The position numbers and the translations under genes are program-made. Below, in pieces: positions 22,550 to 32,648 of a stretch of 64,000 nt of DNA. Position 1 is the first letter of the stretch; each line of letters begins with the position of its first letter. Below the pieces are notes generated by a model that was not told the origin of the DNA, searched no databases, and saw only the letters and a list, made by a program, of their open reading frames with translations. This DNA comes from Adiantum capillus-veneris (lineage: Eukaryota; Streptophyta; Polypodiopsida; Polypodiales; Pteridaceae): contig CM043942.1 in assembly GCA_014529385.2 (NCBI GenBank), forward strand, positions 24,990,469 to 25,054,468, read 5' to 3'.

Positions 22550-22839
22550 GCTCTGATACCAATTGATGAGCGCGCGGTGGTGTGTGCAAGTGATAGAGCA
22601 TGCGAAGATGTACAGGCCTTGAGGCTTGAAGCGGAGGCACTGTGCTGCAGAAGGGAAGCGCTAGCAGAATGAAGAGGGAGAGAGAGAGAGCTCACGTTTT
22701 TGGGAAAAACTCAATAAGTGAGTTGGGTTTTCCCACTTTTATTATAAGTGTCCTTTAAAAAATGTGTCCAGGTTCATTATGAACCTGGACAAAGTATAAA
22801 AATGTACAAAAAGGGGTTATTTAGGCCTTTAACCCAACA
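22550..22839 (-). mobile_element. Primer-binding site and 5' LTR of copia-1
   Basis: GCTCTGATACCAA at 22550-22562, in reverse TTGGTATCAGAGC, is the initiator tRNA-Met site, one base from the LTR end. LTR 22564-22839. Confidence 0.92.
22765..22791. promoter_or_regulatory. Perfect palindrome in copia LTR U3
   Basis: 13 bp arms around one base: TGTCCAGGTTCAT / ATGAACCTGGACA. It lies near the start of the LTR in sense, in U3. It is decayed in the other LTR (17497-17521) and in copia-2 (31925-31967, 35072-35095), so the intact form is ancestral. It could be a hairpin or a dyad protein site; function is unknown. Confidence 0.7.
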
Positions 22840-23501
22840 AGGATTAATGGAGTTGTTATCCCTTGCTGTGCTACATGATGATTCACCGGCCTCCTTGAGT
22901 GGCTCGGTCTTCGAGGTGAGTACTTGTAGGATCAACTCTTCTAGGTGTTGGTCTTGCTTTTCTTCGGCCGTCATGCGTTGAGCCTCGTGTACTTGCTCAT
23001 GCTCTAGCTCCATAGCTGCCCTTCTTTCTTCGGCCGCTATACGTTGAGCTTCGCGTGCTTGCTCACGCTCAAGTCCCATAGCCGCTCTTCTTTCTTCTTG
23101 TTGTAGCATCATCTCCATTACTTGACCAAAGTCTCCATAGGGCTTGGTGCAATCCGAGGCGTAGATGGGGATGAGGGAGGATTGGGGAACAATCCTCCTG
23201 GTGTAGGGACTTCTTCTCCACCGATACCACTCTCATCACCTTCACACGAAGTATCCATTCTACTTCGGGTGATGACCATGTACTGAATTCTTGGGTACTT
23301 GGGGTTCTTGAGGTGCTTGAGGTTCTTGGCTTGCAATCTGTGTGTAAGAAGGCTTTGCTCCTACCCAAGCTCAACTCCTTTCTGCTGGTGCACCCTTTGG
23401 CGGCCTTGCGCTCACACCAAGGTTGCTTTTCCCAACTCATGTTGATTGGCCGGCTTTAAGTGCAAGGTCTGCTCTCAATGAGTGGAAAAGAGGAACGAGG
23501 G
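22840..23501 (-). pseudogene. gypsy-B gag N-terminal part and leader end
   Basis: Gag starts MVITRSRMDTSCEGDES (ATG at 23279), matching gypsy-A gag MVITRSGMDTLREGDES. A one-base deletion at about 23118 moves the frame to the coiled-coil part EERRAAMGLEREQAREAQR (23100-22960), repeated twice with AEERRAAMELEHEQ. It continues through 22843 into the 17288 part once copia-1 is removed. 23280-23501 is leader, matching the gypsy-A leader at about 24520-24746 and cut at the junction with gypsy-A. Confidence 0.75.
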
Positions 23502-24198
23502 AGGCACTTAGTGTAGATGCATACCCTCTGATTGCACAACTGTAGCACCCAGCATTACCATTTGTCAGCACGTAAACAATCAAGTTGCAGACATTTTATA
23601 ATAAATAAATCATTATTTATTTATTATGAGGTCGTGGGCTGTAGGGGAGCCTTGCTCGATCCAAATGAAATCACCTTTATAAGCAGCAAGGGTGCACCTA
23701 TTTTCAGCAGAAGCAGAGACAACGGAAGAACATCAAGGTCATAGGATCTCTCTCCTCAGCAGGGCAGCAGACCTAGCGTTTTCAGCCATCAGCAAGGCAG
23801 CCAGCGTTTTGCAGATCTCGCCAGATCTGCCAGCGTTTTCTGTTTTCAGCCATAGCCTGTTGCAGATCAGCCCCTTAGACTCGCAGATACACCCTAGCCG
23901 CAGCAGATCCTTGCAGCATCAACCTCATTCAGCCAGCATCTTCAGATTTTCAGCCCGTACCACACCGCACCGGCACATCGGTTGCAGATCCACAACAGTC
24001 ATCCTAGCGTTTTCAGTTTTCAGCCATTACTACAGCTAGCGTTAGCCCGTCCTCCTCGTCACCATCATTGTCGTCGACACCGTCGGCAAGTACCCTTGCA
24101 TATTTTCTCCATAGTACCAGATTTTTGCAATCTAAAGTAAATACCTCTCTAGCAATAGGGGGGGGGGGACCGTGAAGGGTTTGGGACCCCATTTGATG

Positions 24199-24258
<60 letters not shown>

Positions 24259-24362
24259 AGCACTTTCAGTCACAATAGCACTCTCTTTATTTTTGGTCAT
24301 AGCACTCTTATCTGTTCACTCATCTTGAGCTCTATCATCATTCACTTCCGTTGCCCCTTACA
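23502..24362 (+). mobile_element. 5' LTR of gypsy-A, truncated
   Basis: It matches the 3' LTR from ggcacttagtgta onward, ends CCTTACA, and is followed by the primer-binding site. It contains (CT)n at 24204-24254 and a G run at 24162-24170. The missing start (equivalent of 27564-27690) shows a deletion at this end. Confidence 0.88.
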
Positions 24363-24746
24363 TTGGTATCAGAGCTTTTAGCAGTGTTCGGTATCACTCA
24401 AGGAAAGAACCACATAAATTTTTTTGCTCGTCCACTTGGGCGTGTCGATTCCTAATCGTGTTTTTGAAGAGTGGTAGGAAACCCAAGAAAGAAGGGCTTG
24501 TCCAATATCCCCTTGTTTCTCTTTTCACTCATTGGGAGCGAACCGTGCACTTAGCGGCCGACCAATCGACATGAGGTGGGAAAAAGCAACTTTGGTGTGA
24601 GCGCAATGCCGCCAAGGGTCCGCAAGGAAGAGTTGAGCTCGGGAAAGAGAATGCCTTCTCTAACACCGATTGCAAGCGAAGAATCCAAGTAAGTACCTCA
24701 AGAAGTCAAGTACTCCCAAGAACCAAGTACCCACAGATCTCAACGT
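24363..24746 (+). other. Primer-binding site and leader of gypsy-A
   Basis: TTGGTATCAGAGC at 24363-24375 matches initiator tRNA-Met. The rest is noncoding leader; the gypsy-B leader is homologous and was used to define the nest. Confidence 0.85.
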
Positions 24747-25907
24747 ATGGTTATCACCCGAAGCGGAATGGATACTCTGCGTGAAGGTGATGAGAGTGGA
24801 GCTGGAAGAGAAGAAGAAGTTCCAACACCAGGAGGTATGTTTCCCGATCCTCCACCATCCCCAGACCCCATCTACACCACGGGTTGCAGTAAATCCTTTG
24901 GAGGCTTTGGTCAAGTCAATGATGGACATGGTGCTACGTCAAGAAGCGCAGCGAGCCACCATGGATCGCGACCGCGAAGATCAACGCATCGCCTTGGAAC
25001 GAGAACGCGAAGGTCTACGGCTAGCAGCCGAAGCCAAAAAAGGAGCCTCGGAGCAAGCACGAGAAGCACAATGAATAGCGACCAAAGAGAAGAGAATGTT
25101 ATGGAGTTAGCGCGTGAGACGCAACGTTACCAACGTGTTTACGATTTGGTACTCCCAAGTTCTCTCATCGAAGGTCGATTCTACCAAGGAGACGGGTGAG
25201 TCTTCAAGTGGCACAAGTACTAGCCACACATCGAACCATCGAGTCACTGAGAAGTTGATGTTCAGTAAGTATGACGGTAAGATGGATGCTCATGTTATTC
25301 ATTCTTGGTTGCATCAATTTAATGCTTACTTTGCGACAACTAAGAAAACAGGAAATAGTAAAGTCTTGATGGCAGCCATGGACCTTGCTGGTGATACTAT
25401 TAATTGGTAGCAAGCTTGGCAAGTCACAATTGGCCGTGCACCTCGAGGATGTGGACGAAGGTGCGCCCCTTTGATTCAATTGGGCCGACTTCCAAGCAAA
25501 GCTCAAGGCGCCTTTCATTGGCGTAACCTCACGCAAAACGGCACATCAGTTATGTCTTCTTCTAACTGTGTTTTGCAGCGTGGCACTCAATTACGCAAAT
25601 CAGATGCGGAGCGCAAAGAGGCATGCCTTTTTGGGTTGGACGAATACATGAAGTTCGATGTGGAAGTCCTCGACCCAATAGATCTCAACAAGGCAGTAGC
25701 GGTAGCTCTCGCCCATGATATGAAGCACAACAAAGGTAAACCTAAGGAGAATAAGTCTTCTCACAGTACCCCTCAGAATTCGCAGAACCCACATAATGGT
25801 AAGAACGGTAAGAATGGTAATTCTTCTACTCAGTCTTCTTCTACATCACGAGCACAGAACTCTCAAATGAATCTAGGGAAACAGTTAAAACTCAGGAATC
25901 CCCCAAG
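24747..25907 (+). pseudogene. gypsy-A gag
   Basis: Starts MVITRSGMDTLREGDESG. A shift near 24870 leads to LEALVKSMMDMVLRQEAQRA and a charged coiled-coil (DREDQRIALEREREGLRLA). FSKYDGKMDAHVIHSWLHQF and NAYFATTKK (25260-25350) are the capsid block; a stop follows DTINW at 25410 and another shift precedes LFGLDEYMKFDVEVL (25630-25670). It ends with a Ser/Asn/Gly/Lys-rich linker. Defective capsid protein. Confidence 0.75.
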
Positions 25908-26680
25908 TTGACACCTGATGAAAAATCTGCTCAAGGAATTGTAGGAGGTAAGCTAAGTTTTGAAGAACTCACCGCATATCAAAAGGACGGAAGATGTTAT
26001 CAATGTCATACTAAGGGTCACGTAAAACGAGGTTGTCCAAGAGCGCATCTAAAGAACTCACAGAATCCACATCTTCTATTAATGCAATCAGTGAGCACAC
26101 TAATGTGTCCAAGTTTCTCACAATCATGCCGATGCATCTCTCATGCATTGTTATGGTTATGTGAATGGTCAACGCATTGTGGTCTTGTTTGATTCTGGTA
26201 GTATGCATGATGTGATTAGCGACTCTCTCGTGAAGAGCGCACGTCTAGACGCTCGACCCATTGATCCCATTGTGATCTCTGGTTTTACTCCTGGCATGTA
26301 CTCTTCATTCACGCATGAATGTCTAGATGTGACCGTGTCAATATCAAATGTCTGTTTTCGTTGAAAGTTTGTGATTTCTCCTCTCTCAAGATACGATTTG
26401 ATTTTTGGTATTAAGTGGTTTAAAGGTCATAATCCATAAGTTTGTTGGAAAGACAACACTCTCAGTCTCGCAGTTGAAGGAGCACCTCTCGTTATTCTTC
26501 GTTGTGACACTAACATTCCATCTATGTCACTAATCTCTCACTCTCATGTTGTGGACGAGGATAAAACACGTAGTTTCGAAGTGCATGATTTGTTGCATGA
26601 AAAGGAACATGGAAAAGAACACGCAAAAGAACGAGAGAAGGAGACTCTCTCCGTCATTCTTCTTCGAAGCACGACACAAA
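25908..26680 (+). pseudogene. gypsy-A zinc knuckle and protease
   Basis: CYQCHTKGHVKRGC at 25995-26036 is the CCHC knuckle. The protease HCYGYVNGQRIVVLFDSGSMHDVISDSLV (26143-26230) keeps the catalytic D-S-G, better than the gypsy-B copy. YDLIFGIKWFKGH (26390-26430) is the C-terminal protease block (usually LG..W). Stops and shifts lie near 26080 and 26365. After a Glu/Lys-rich stretch the sequence goes straight to RNase H, so RT is absent. Confidence 0.7.
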
Positions 26681-27552
26681 TGTTTTACATGATAAGGATT
26701 TGATTGTTCGTACGAATCATTATGCCTTCAAGTTGCTCCAGTCTGTACCGAGTACACCTTGGGTTGATTGTGAAACTAGATGGTTCCAGTTTGGTGAGCA
26801 ATTTGGTGTTTTGATTAATTGTGTTTTTAGTGAAGCTAACCCAATTGCAATTACAGTGAGTCACACACGACCGATGTTGGCTCTCGAGTCGAGGTCACCC
26901 GAACCGAGTCAGGAAGTATCTCTTGACCTCTTGATTCATCGGTATGCATTGTCCGAATCTCTCATTCGCGACGGTTTCTTGTATGTTTATCACCGTTAGT
27001 ATGTGTTCCCTTTTCATAGGAAAGCCATATTACATGATGCACTAGATTCTCTCATGGTTAGGAAAGATCACGATTTTGCATTTAAGAAATTTGTTATGTT
27101 TTATGATTGAATGTCTTGTTAGTTAGTTTTGCATGCTCATTGCTTGGCGCGACTCAGTCCCAGCATAAGCATGAGAACGATTGTCCGTCATGCATTGGCA
27201 TTTCCGTTGGGATTTGCCACAGTTGATAGCTTTAGGTCGAAAAGTCAAGTTTAGATCGTATTTTTTGTATGAAACAAATGCATTTATGGTCTTGTGTTTT
27301 ACGTGGTATCAGGAAGATCCCTCACAGGAGATTCTTGAAGAAGGTAGACCCGAGATCTTAGACGAAGTTGAAGCCATGAACCCGCAGCAGCTTATGTTGA
27401 GTCGCTTTCAGTGCGGCCCAAAGAAGCAAGCACTACAGTCATTCATGAAGTTCAAGTATTGGAGGACCCACGACGCAGAGTGGGCCAGATACCCAGAGTT
27501 GTTGGCAGACCACAAGGAAGCCATGCAGCTCGGTACCGATACCTCACTTTAA
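26681..27552 (+). pseudogene. gypsy-A RNase H end and integrase C-terminal remnants
   Basis: LIVRTNHYAFKLLQSVPSTPW (26700-26760) and VFSEANPIAITVSH (26830-26865) correspond to the RNase H end (DHQALKWL...ANPIADALS in gypsy-B). VFPFHRKAILHDALDS (27003-27050) is the start of the integrase zinc region with stops. 27301-27552 encodes a chromodomain-like tail (KKQALQSFMKFKYWRTHDAEWARY). The integrase core is missing. A TAA at 27550-27552 precedes the polypurine tract AAAAAGGAGGGGA. Confidence 0.65.
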
Positions 27553-27563
27553 AAAGGAGGGGA

Positions 27564-28407
27564 TGTCACGTGCACATCTAACCCTATGTGTAGGTGGACA
27601 AAGCTATCTCCCAGTTCTAGGGTTTAGGACAGCCTAGGAAGTGTTCTGGCGCCCTTGTGAGCCTTGGTACAGGCCGTGCATGCCCAGGCACTTAGTGTAT
27701 ATGTATACCCTCTGATTGCACAACCATAGTACCCAGCATTACTATGTGTCAGCAGGTGAACAGTCAAGTTCCAGGCATTTTATAATAAATAAATCATTAT
27801 TTATCTATTATGAGGTTGTGGGCTGTAGGAGGGCCTTTCGAGCAAGATGAAATCACCTATATAAGCAACAAGGGGGTGCCTATTTTCAGTAGAAGCAGAG
27901 GCAATAGAAGAACATCAAGTTCACGGGGTCTCTCTCCTTAGCAGGGCAGAAGATCTAGCGTTTTCAGCCATCAGCAAGGCAGCCAGCATTTTGCAGATCT
28001 CCCCAGATCTGCCAGCGTTTTCTATTTTCAGCCATAGCCCGTTGCATATCAGTCCCTTAGTCTCGCAGATCCACCCTAGCCTCAAGAGATCCTCGCCGCA
28101 TCAACCTCATTCAGCCAGCGTTTTCAGATTTTCAGCCCGTATCGGCGCGGCGCTTGCAGATCCACACCGCACCGGCACATCAGTTGCAGATCCACAGCAG
28201 TCATCCTAGCGTTTTCAGTTTTCAGCCATTACTACAGCTAGCGTTTTTGCATCAGCCCGTCCTTGTCGCCATCATCGTCGTCGACACCGTCGGCAAGTAC
28301 CCTTGCATATTTTCTCCATAGTACCAGATTTGTGCAATCTAAAGTAAATACCTCTCTTGCAATGGGAGGGGGGAAACGTGGAGAGTTTGGGACCCCATCT
28401 GGTGTCA

Positions 28408-28442
<35 letters not shown>

Positions 28443-28608
28443 CTATCACTCTCTTTATTTTTGGTCATAGCACTCTATCTCATTCTCTCATTCTCTCTCA
28501 TTAAGAATAGTGGAAAGCTCTCCTTTCCGTAAGTTAAAAGAACCCCTTGAGAAAGATTTGTTCACTCATCTTGAGCACTATCATCATTCACTTCCGCTGC
28601 ACCTTACA
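27564..28608 (+). mobile_element. 3' LTR of gypsy-A
   Basis: 1045 bp, TGTCACGTGCACATC to CACCTTACA, preceded by a polypurine tract. Contains (CT)n at 28410-28438. Full-length and matching the gypsy-B 3' LTR in reverse. Confidence 0.92.
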
Positions 28609-28701
28609 ATGTGATTACAAGAAGCAAAAAATTTTCTGTGGTTCTTGTGCTTCTTTCCTTGAGTGATGATACTGAATAGTGCCAAAGAGCTCTGATACCA
28701 T
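28609..28701 (-). other. gypsy-B leader start and primer-binding site
   Basis: Minus strand: ATGGTATCAGAGC (28689-28701) next to the LTR, then ctcaaggaaagaa...aaccaca.aaaattttttgct, matching the gypsy-A leader at 24363-24440. This proves that the LTR to its right is the 5' LTR of gypsy-B and that gypsy-A entered the leader. Confidence 0.8.
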
Positions 28702-28801
28702 TGGAATGTGCAATGAAAGTGAATGACGGTGTAAGCTCAAGATGAGTGAATAGTAAGTGCTCAAGGTTCCTTTTACTTAGCGGAAGGGAGAGCCTTCTGT
28801 C

Positions 28802-28869
<68 letters not shown>

Positions 28870-28871
28870 TA
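28702..28871 (-). mobile_element. gypsy-B 5' LTR, piece 1, with (GA)n and (GATA)n
   Basis: tggaatgtgcaatgaaagtg...ccttttacttagcggaagggagagccttctgtcctgaga matches 12587-12690. GA run 28805-28864, then GATA repeats 28863-28883. LINE-K begins here and the LTR resumes at 30854. Confidence 0.85.
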
Positions 28872-28937
28872 GATAGATAGATAGTTCTATTATCGTCCTG
28901 GGAGGTCAAATATGACCTATGGGACCAAATGAACATG

Positions 28938-30782
28938 TCACGTGGTGTGAGTGGAGTTCATAAGTGACTCTCGATGCTCAAAAATGGCTGAAATGAGCGT
29001 CGCAATAGAGAGTCCACATCGTGGTTGGGAGAGGAAGGTATGTAGGGAGAGCTCATGGCTGAATATATGGGGAAAAGAGGACCTAATGTGGTCAAAAGCT
29101 GAGCACTCAAGTAGTGTGTGGTACTCACTCTCTCGCACTTGACGAGGGCATAAGGTGCAAAGTCGATGACACTCCTCGCCAGTGCCCCAACGTCCTGTCT
29201 CGCAGCGTAGAGAATGGGAGCTAAGACGAATGGAGGCAATGGTGCGGATCGCACTCAACGGGATGGGCTCAAGGATGTAGGAAGGGGTTCGGTTACCTCG
29301 TTCCGAGAAGAAGAGAGATTTGTAGTTTGGGGCAACGTGTGTGGTGTAATGGCTGAAGCGAGAACCTCCAGATTTCTCCCAAGCCATGATACATTGGCGT
29401 TGTAAGAAGGCCTCATTAACTTGGGAGTCGATCGACGCATCCTTGACCAAGTGACATGCATCCCATCTTCCAAACCATTTCTTGATATCAAGCATCCACC
29501 CCGAACTTAGTATTTTGCTCTTGCATGTCTTTTGAACCTTTTGACTTGCTTCATATGCGATTCTAGGAAGTCGATGCAAAGGGCTACGTTGTGTCTTACG
29601 CATGTACTCCACAACCCTTTCCATGCCCAAGACCTCAATGGGAAGCGATCCGGACTCAAGAAGTAAGAGCATGTAGGGTGTTTGTGTCTTGACTTGGAGA
29701 AAGTTGGTGAGAAAACGCTTTTGGACATTCTCAAACTCTTTCCAAGTAGACTTCCCGATGCTTCCACCCCACACCTCCACTCCATAAAGAAGCACCGGTG
29801 TCACCAATGTGTCAAAGAGGTACTTTTTGAGAGCCCAACACTTGATCTCTCTTGCATTGCACATGTTCTCAAATGCATAATAAGCCCTCTTTCCGGCTTC
29901 CAAGCGACGCATTGCACAATCCTTCCATTTATGATTGGATGGAACCTCAAGGCCAAGGTACTTGAAGTGATCTACCACTTCAAGTTTCTCATTGTTGTAT
30001 ACAATGCATGGATTTTCGTCATTGAGGGTCTTTACAAGCATAACCTTGGTTTTGGATCCATTCACGATCAGCCCGCTATGTAAGCAAAAGCGTTCCAAGA
30101 CACTCATAAGCTTTTGTGCATCTTCTAAGGTATGTGCCAAGAGCACTACATCATCGGCATAAAGCAAAAGCATGATCACCGCATTTCCAATCTTAACCTC
30201 TTCTATGCCTTCTTGCTGCATAAAATCAAGAACCATGTATTCCAATTCATCAATGAGTAGCCCAAAGAGGGTTGGGGAAAGTGGGCATCCTTGTTTGACA
30301 CCAATAGTGCTTGCAAAAAATTCTGAAATTCCATCTCCCATACGTAATCGACATATCACTTTTTGGTAGATGCGAAAGACTGCATGCATAAATTCTCTCG
30401 GCACTTGAAGGCTTTGCATACGTCTCCAAAGATTTCCTCGCGGTGCCATGTCAAAAGCTTTCTTGAAATCCACAAAGCAACAATACAACTTTTTTCCTTT
30501 CAATCGAGACGCTTCCATAAGAACTCGAAGAGTGACAAGGTGATCAATAGTGCTATGATGCTTTCGAAAACCTGCTTGGCCAAGCGCACGTTTGCCATTC
30601 TTTTCAGCCCATTCACTTATCTTCATCTCCATGATACATCCAAATAACTTTGCCATCAAAGAACCAACCATTATAGTGCGATAGTTGTTCACATTGTTTA
30701 CATCTCCTCCTTTGTGCAAAGGTTTGATCCAATTTGCACTCCAATCATGAGGCATGCCATACTGAAGTGCAAGGTTAAACAT
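28938..30782 (-). CDS. LINE-K ORF2 reverse transcriptase, C-terminal 614 residues
   Basis: Open without stops. RT motifs in order: NNYRTIMVGSLMAKLFG (about 32-48), CFVDFKKAFDMAP with catalytic Asp (102-114), GVKQGCPLSPTLFGLLID (161-178), LLLYADDVVLLA with YADD at about 208-211, then SKTKVMLVKT and FKYLGLEV. The C-terminal CTLC...EYHTLLEC (about 545-565) is a CCHC-type finger as in the I/Jockey/R1 group rather than plant L1. The endonuclease and ORF1 are missing through 5' truncation, so it is not a full gene despite the open frame. The ATG at 30782 is in-frame but probably not native. Confidence 0.88.
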   Translation of the reverse strand: MFNLALQYGMPHDWSANWIKPLHKGGDVNNVNNYRTIMVGSLMAKLFGCIMEMKISEWAEKNGKRALGQAGFRKHHSTIDHLVTLRVLMEASRLKGKKLYCCFVDFKKAFDMAPRGNLWRRMQSLQVPREFMHAVFRIYQKVICRLRMGDGISEFFASTIGVKQGCPLSPTLFGLLIDELEYMVLDFMQQEGIEEVKIGNAVIMLLLYADDVVLLAHTLEDAQKLMSVLERFCLHSGLIVNGSKTKVMLVKTLNDENPCIVYNNEKLEVVDHFKYLGLEVPSNHKWKDCAMRRLEAGKRAYYAFENMCNAREIKCWALKKYLFDTLVTPVLLYGVEVWGGSIGKSTWKEFENVQKRFLTNFLQVKTQTPYMLLLLESGSLPIEVLGMERVVEYMRKTQRSPLHRLPRIAYEASQKVQKTCKSKILSSGWMLDIKKWFGRWDACHLVKDASIDSQVNEAFLQRQCIMAWEKSGGSRFSHYTTHVAPNYKSLFFSERGNRTPSYILEPIPLSAIRTIASIRLSSHSLRCETGRWGTGEECHRLCTLCPRQVRESEYHTLLECSAFDHIRSSFPHIFSHELSLHTFLSQPRCGLSIATLISAIFEHRESLMNSTHTT

Positions 30783-30851
30783 TGTTTACATCTCCTCCTT
30801 TGTGCAAAGGTTTGATCCAATTTGCAATCCAATCATGAGGCATGCCATACT

Positions 30852-30853
<2 letters not shown>
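30691..30853. repeat. 88 bp tandem duplication at the 5' end of LINE-K
   Basis: The unit starting acattgtttacatctcctcc at 30691 recurs at 30779, with one substitution (gcactcc/gcaatcc). The second copy ends at the GA tract. It probably arose during integration of the truncated copy. Confidence 0.85.
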
Positions 30854-30903
<50 letters not shown>

Positions 30904-31876
30904 CAATGACCAAAATAAAGAGAGTGAGATTGAGAGTGCAAGTGCATGAGAGTGCTAAAGAGAGAGAGAGAAGACACGACACCAGATGGGGTCCCAAACT
31001 CCCCTCCATGGGGCGAAGGGTCCCCCTCTCTATTGCTAGAGAGGTATTTGCTTTAGGTTGCACAAGGTGTAGTACAATGCTGCTAGATGCTGTGGTACTT
31101 CACGACAACGATGATGTCGATGAAGATGACATCATCGTACAATGATTGTAGATGCGATGGTACTTTACGACAACGAAGATGACGATGAAGACTGATGGCT
31201 GAAAATGAAAAACGCTAGGGCTGAGGCTGGCTGAAAACTGAGCGTTGTCCTAGGGCTGAATTCTACAACGGTACCGACGATGACGACGATGGCGAGGCTA
31301 TGCAAAAATGCTGGTGGTTGAAATCCGCTGGAATCTGAAAATGCTGGTTGAAACTGATGGCGATGGTAGATTCTGGCGAGGATCTGGTACGGGAAGGGTA
31401 CTGTGCCGCGAAGCTAAATGCTGGCTTATTGATGCAAAATGCTAAGGGCTGAAACTGGAAACATTGGCTCTTGCTAGCAAAAACGTGAGATCGGTTGTCT
31501 TGTGAGAAAACGCCAGGCTGCTAGGTCTTGAGGTGCACTGCTGGTCTGTGCTCCTTGATGTTCTTCACCTGTGTCTTCTGCTTTCTACTGGCAACCCAGG
31601 CCTCCCTTCATAGCTACATAAATTTGGGTCAAGCAGTGCTAGATTTGGGATCCACGATTTGGCTTAATAAAAAGTCACTTATTATAAAATAAGTACAAGA
31701 GGTGGCTCACATGCACTTAAACAAAAGTGGTTCATGTGGTGAAAAATGTTCATGGGTACTAGGTGGTGATGCTAATGATCATGGGTTGTGCAATCAGAGG
31801 GTATGCAGCTACTCTTAAGTGTTTGGACATGCACGGCCTGTGTACAAGCTCACAAGGGTGTCAGAACACTTCCTAG
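30854..31876 (-). mobile_element. gypsy-B 5' LTR, piece 2
   Basis: It starts with (GA)n 30854-30901 then gtgcaatgaccaaaataaag, matching 12690-13590 of the 3' LTR (acaccagatggggtccc, ctctattgctagagaggta, gctgaggctggctgaaaactgagcg, gcttaataaaaagtcacttattataaaataag). It ends ...ACACTTCCTAG where copia-2 entered. Confidence 0.9.
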
Positions 31877-32043
31877 TGTTGGGTTACAGGCCTAAATAAC
31901 CCCTTTTTGTACATTTTTATACTTTGTCCAAGTTCAATATTGTCCAGGTTCATATTGAACCTGGACACATTTTTTTAAGGTCACTTATAATAAACGTTGG
32001 AAAACCCAAAACTCACTCATTGAGTTTTTCCCAAAAATGTACG

Positions 32044-32110
<67 letters not shown>

Positions 32111-32220
32111 CTTTTGATTGCTAGTGCTTCTTCTCTGCTGCACTCCGCCTCCTCCTTCTTGCCCCAATCCTGCACTACATCGCGACGCGACCTACCGGTA
32201 CCTTCTGCTTCGCGCTTTCA
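31877..32220 (+). mobile_element. 5' LTR of copia-2
   Basis: 344 bp, TGTTGGGTTACAGGCC to GCGCTTTCA, with (CT)n at 32042-32100. Its first half resembles the copia-1 LTR; the U5 (ttgattgctagtgcttcttctctgctgcactccgcctcc...) does not match copia-1 U5. Confidence 0.92.
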
Positions 32221-32648
32221 ACTCATATCAGAGCCCTAGGGTTTCAAAATAGCCCTGCGCAGTCTGCTAGACATCGAGTTAAAATTGCTCTCCCGCAATC
32301 AATTTCACTTCCATCATGAAGCCCCTTGCTTCCGGAGTCGAAAAGGTTACGAAAACAGGCTGTTTTTAGGTCAAAACAGGTGATTTACAGATTATAACAG
32401 GTCAAAATAGCAATACGTAGGTGTACCAAAGTTGTGGGATCACATGTATTGATGTTTGTTGCGAAAAATTGAGTGAAAAGCTGAGTCCAGGTGCTTGAAA
32501 TTGCACTTTTCAGCTGAAATTTCAGATTTGGACAGTTTCATGTAAAGAGATTGGGTCTATCGTATGCAAAGTCTTGTGGTTGCTCCCATTTGCTGAAATT
32601 TTGAGCCTATTGCATCTCTCTTGTATACACACTTGTGGTTGAATCAAA

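Larger units (their letters stand above)
17289..22839 (-). mobile_element. copia-1, complete Ty1/copia element inside gypsy-B gag
   Basis: 5551 bp. LTRs 17289-17568 (280 bp) and 22564-22839 (276 bp), flanked by GGGAT and AGGAT (17284-17288, 22840-22844; one mismatch). Gene order in sense is gag, protease, integrase, RT-RNase H, which defines Ty1/copia. The primer-binding site is at 22550-22562 and a polypurine tract (AAGTGGGAGGT in sense) at 17569-17579. Deleting the element with one TSD copy keeps gypsy-B gag in frame. Confidence 0.95.
23502..28608 (+). mobile_element. gypsy-A inside the gypsy-B leader
   Basis: A plus-strand Ty3/gypsy of the same family as gypsy-B but in opposite orientation. 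5' LTR 23502-24362 (its first ~126 bp are missing), PBS, gag, knuckle, protease, RNase H remnant, integrase tail, polypurine tract, 3' LTR 27564-28608. Gypsy-B leader continues on both sides (28609-28701 and 23501 down), with about 110 bp of it lost at the left junction. Confidence 0.85.
28872..30853 (-). mobile_element. LINE-K, 5'-truncated LINE in the GA tract of the LTR
   Basis: 1.98 kb on the minus strand with a single ORF2 frame, a short 3' UTR (ggtcccataggtcat in sense near 28920-28905, akin to ggtctcataggtca in L1-L3) and no poly(A). The 3' end abuts (TATC)n-(TC)n in sense, and (TC)n also lies 5' of it (30854-30901). The intact gypsy-B LTR has a short GA tract at the equivalent point (12684-12692), so the insertion is inside the microsatellite. 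Confidence 0.85.

Noticed and set aside
12587-28608. gypsy-B and gypsy-A as one large inverted-repeat (foldback) element
   Set aside because: Each has its own PBS, gag start and LTR pair, and gypsy-B leader is found on both sides of gypsy-A. Two separate insertions explain it.
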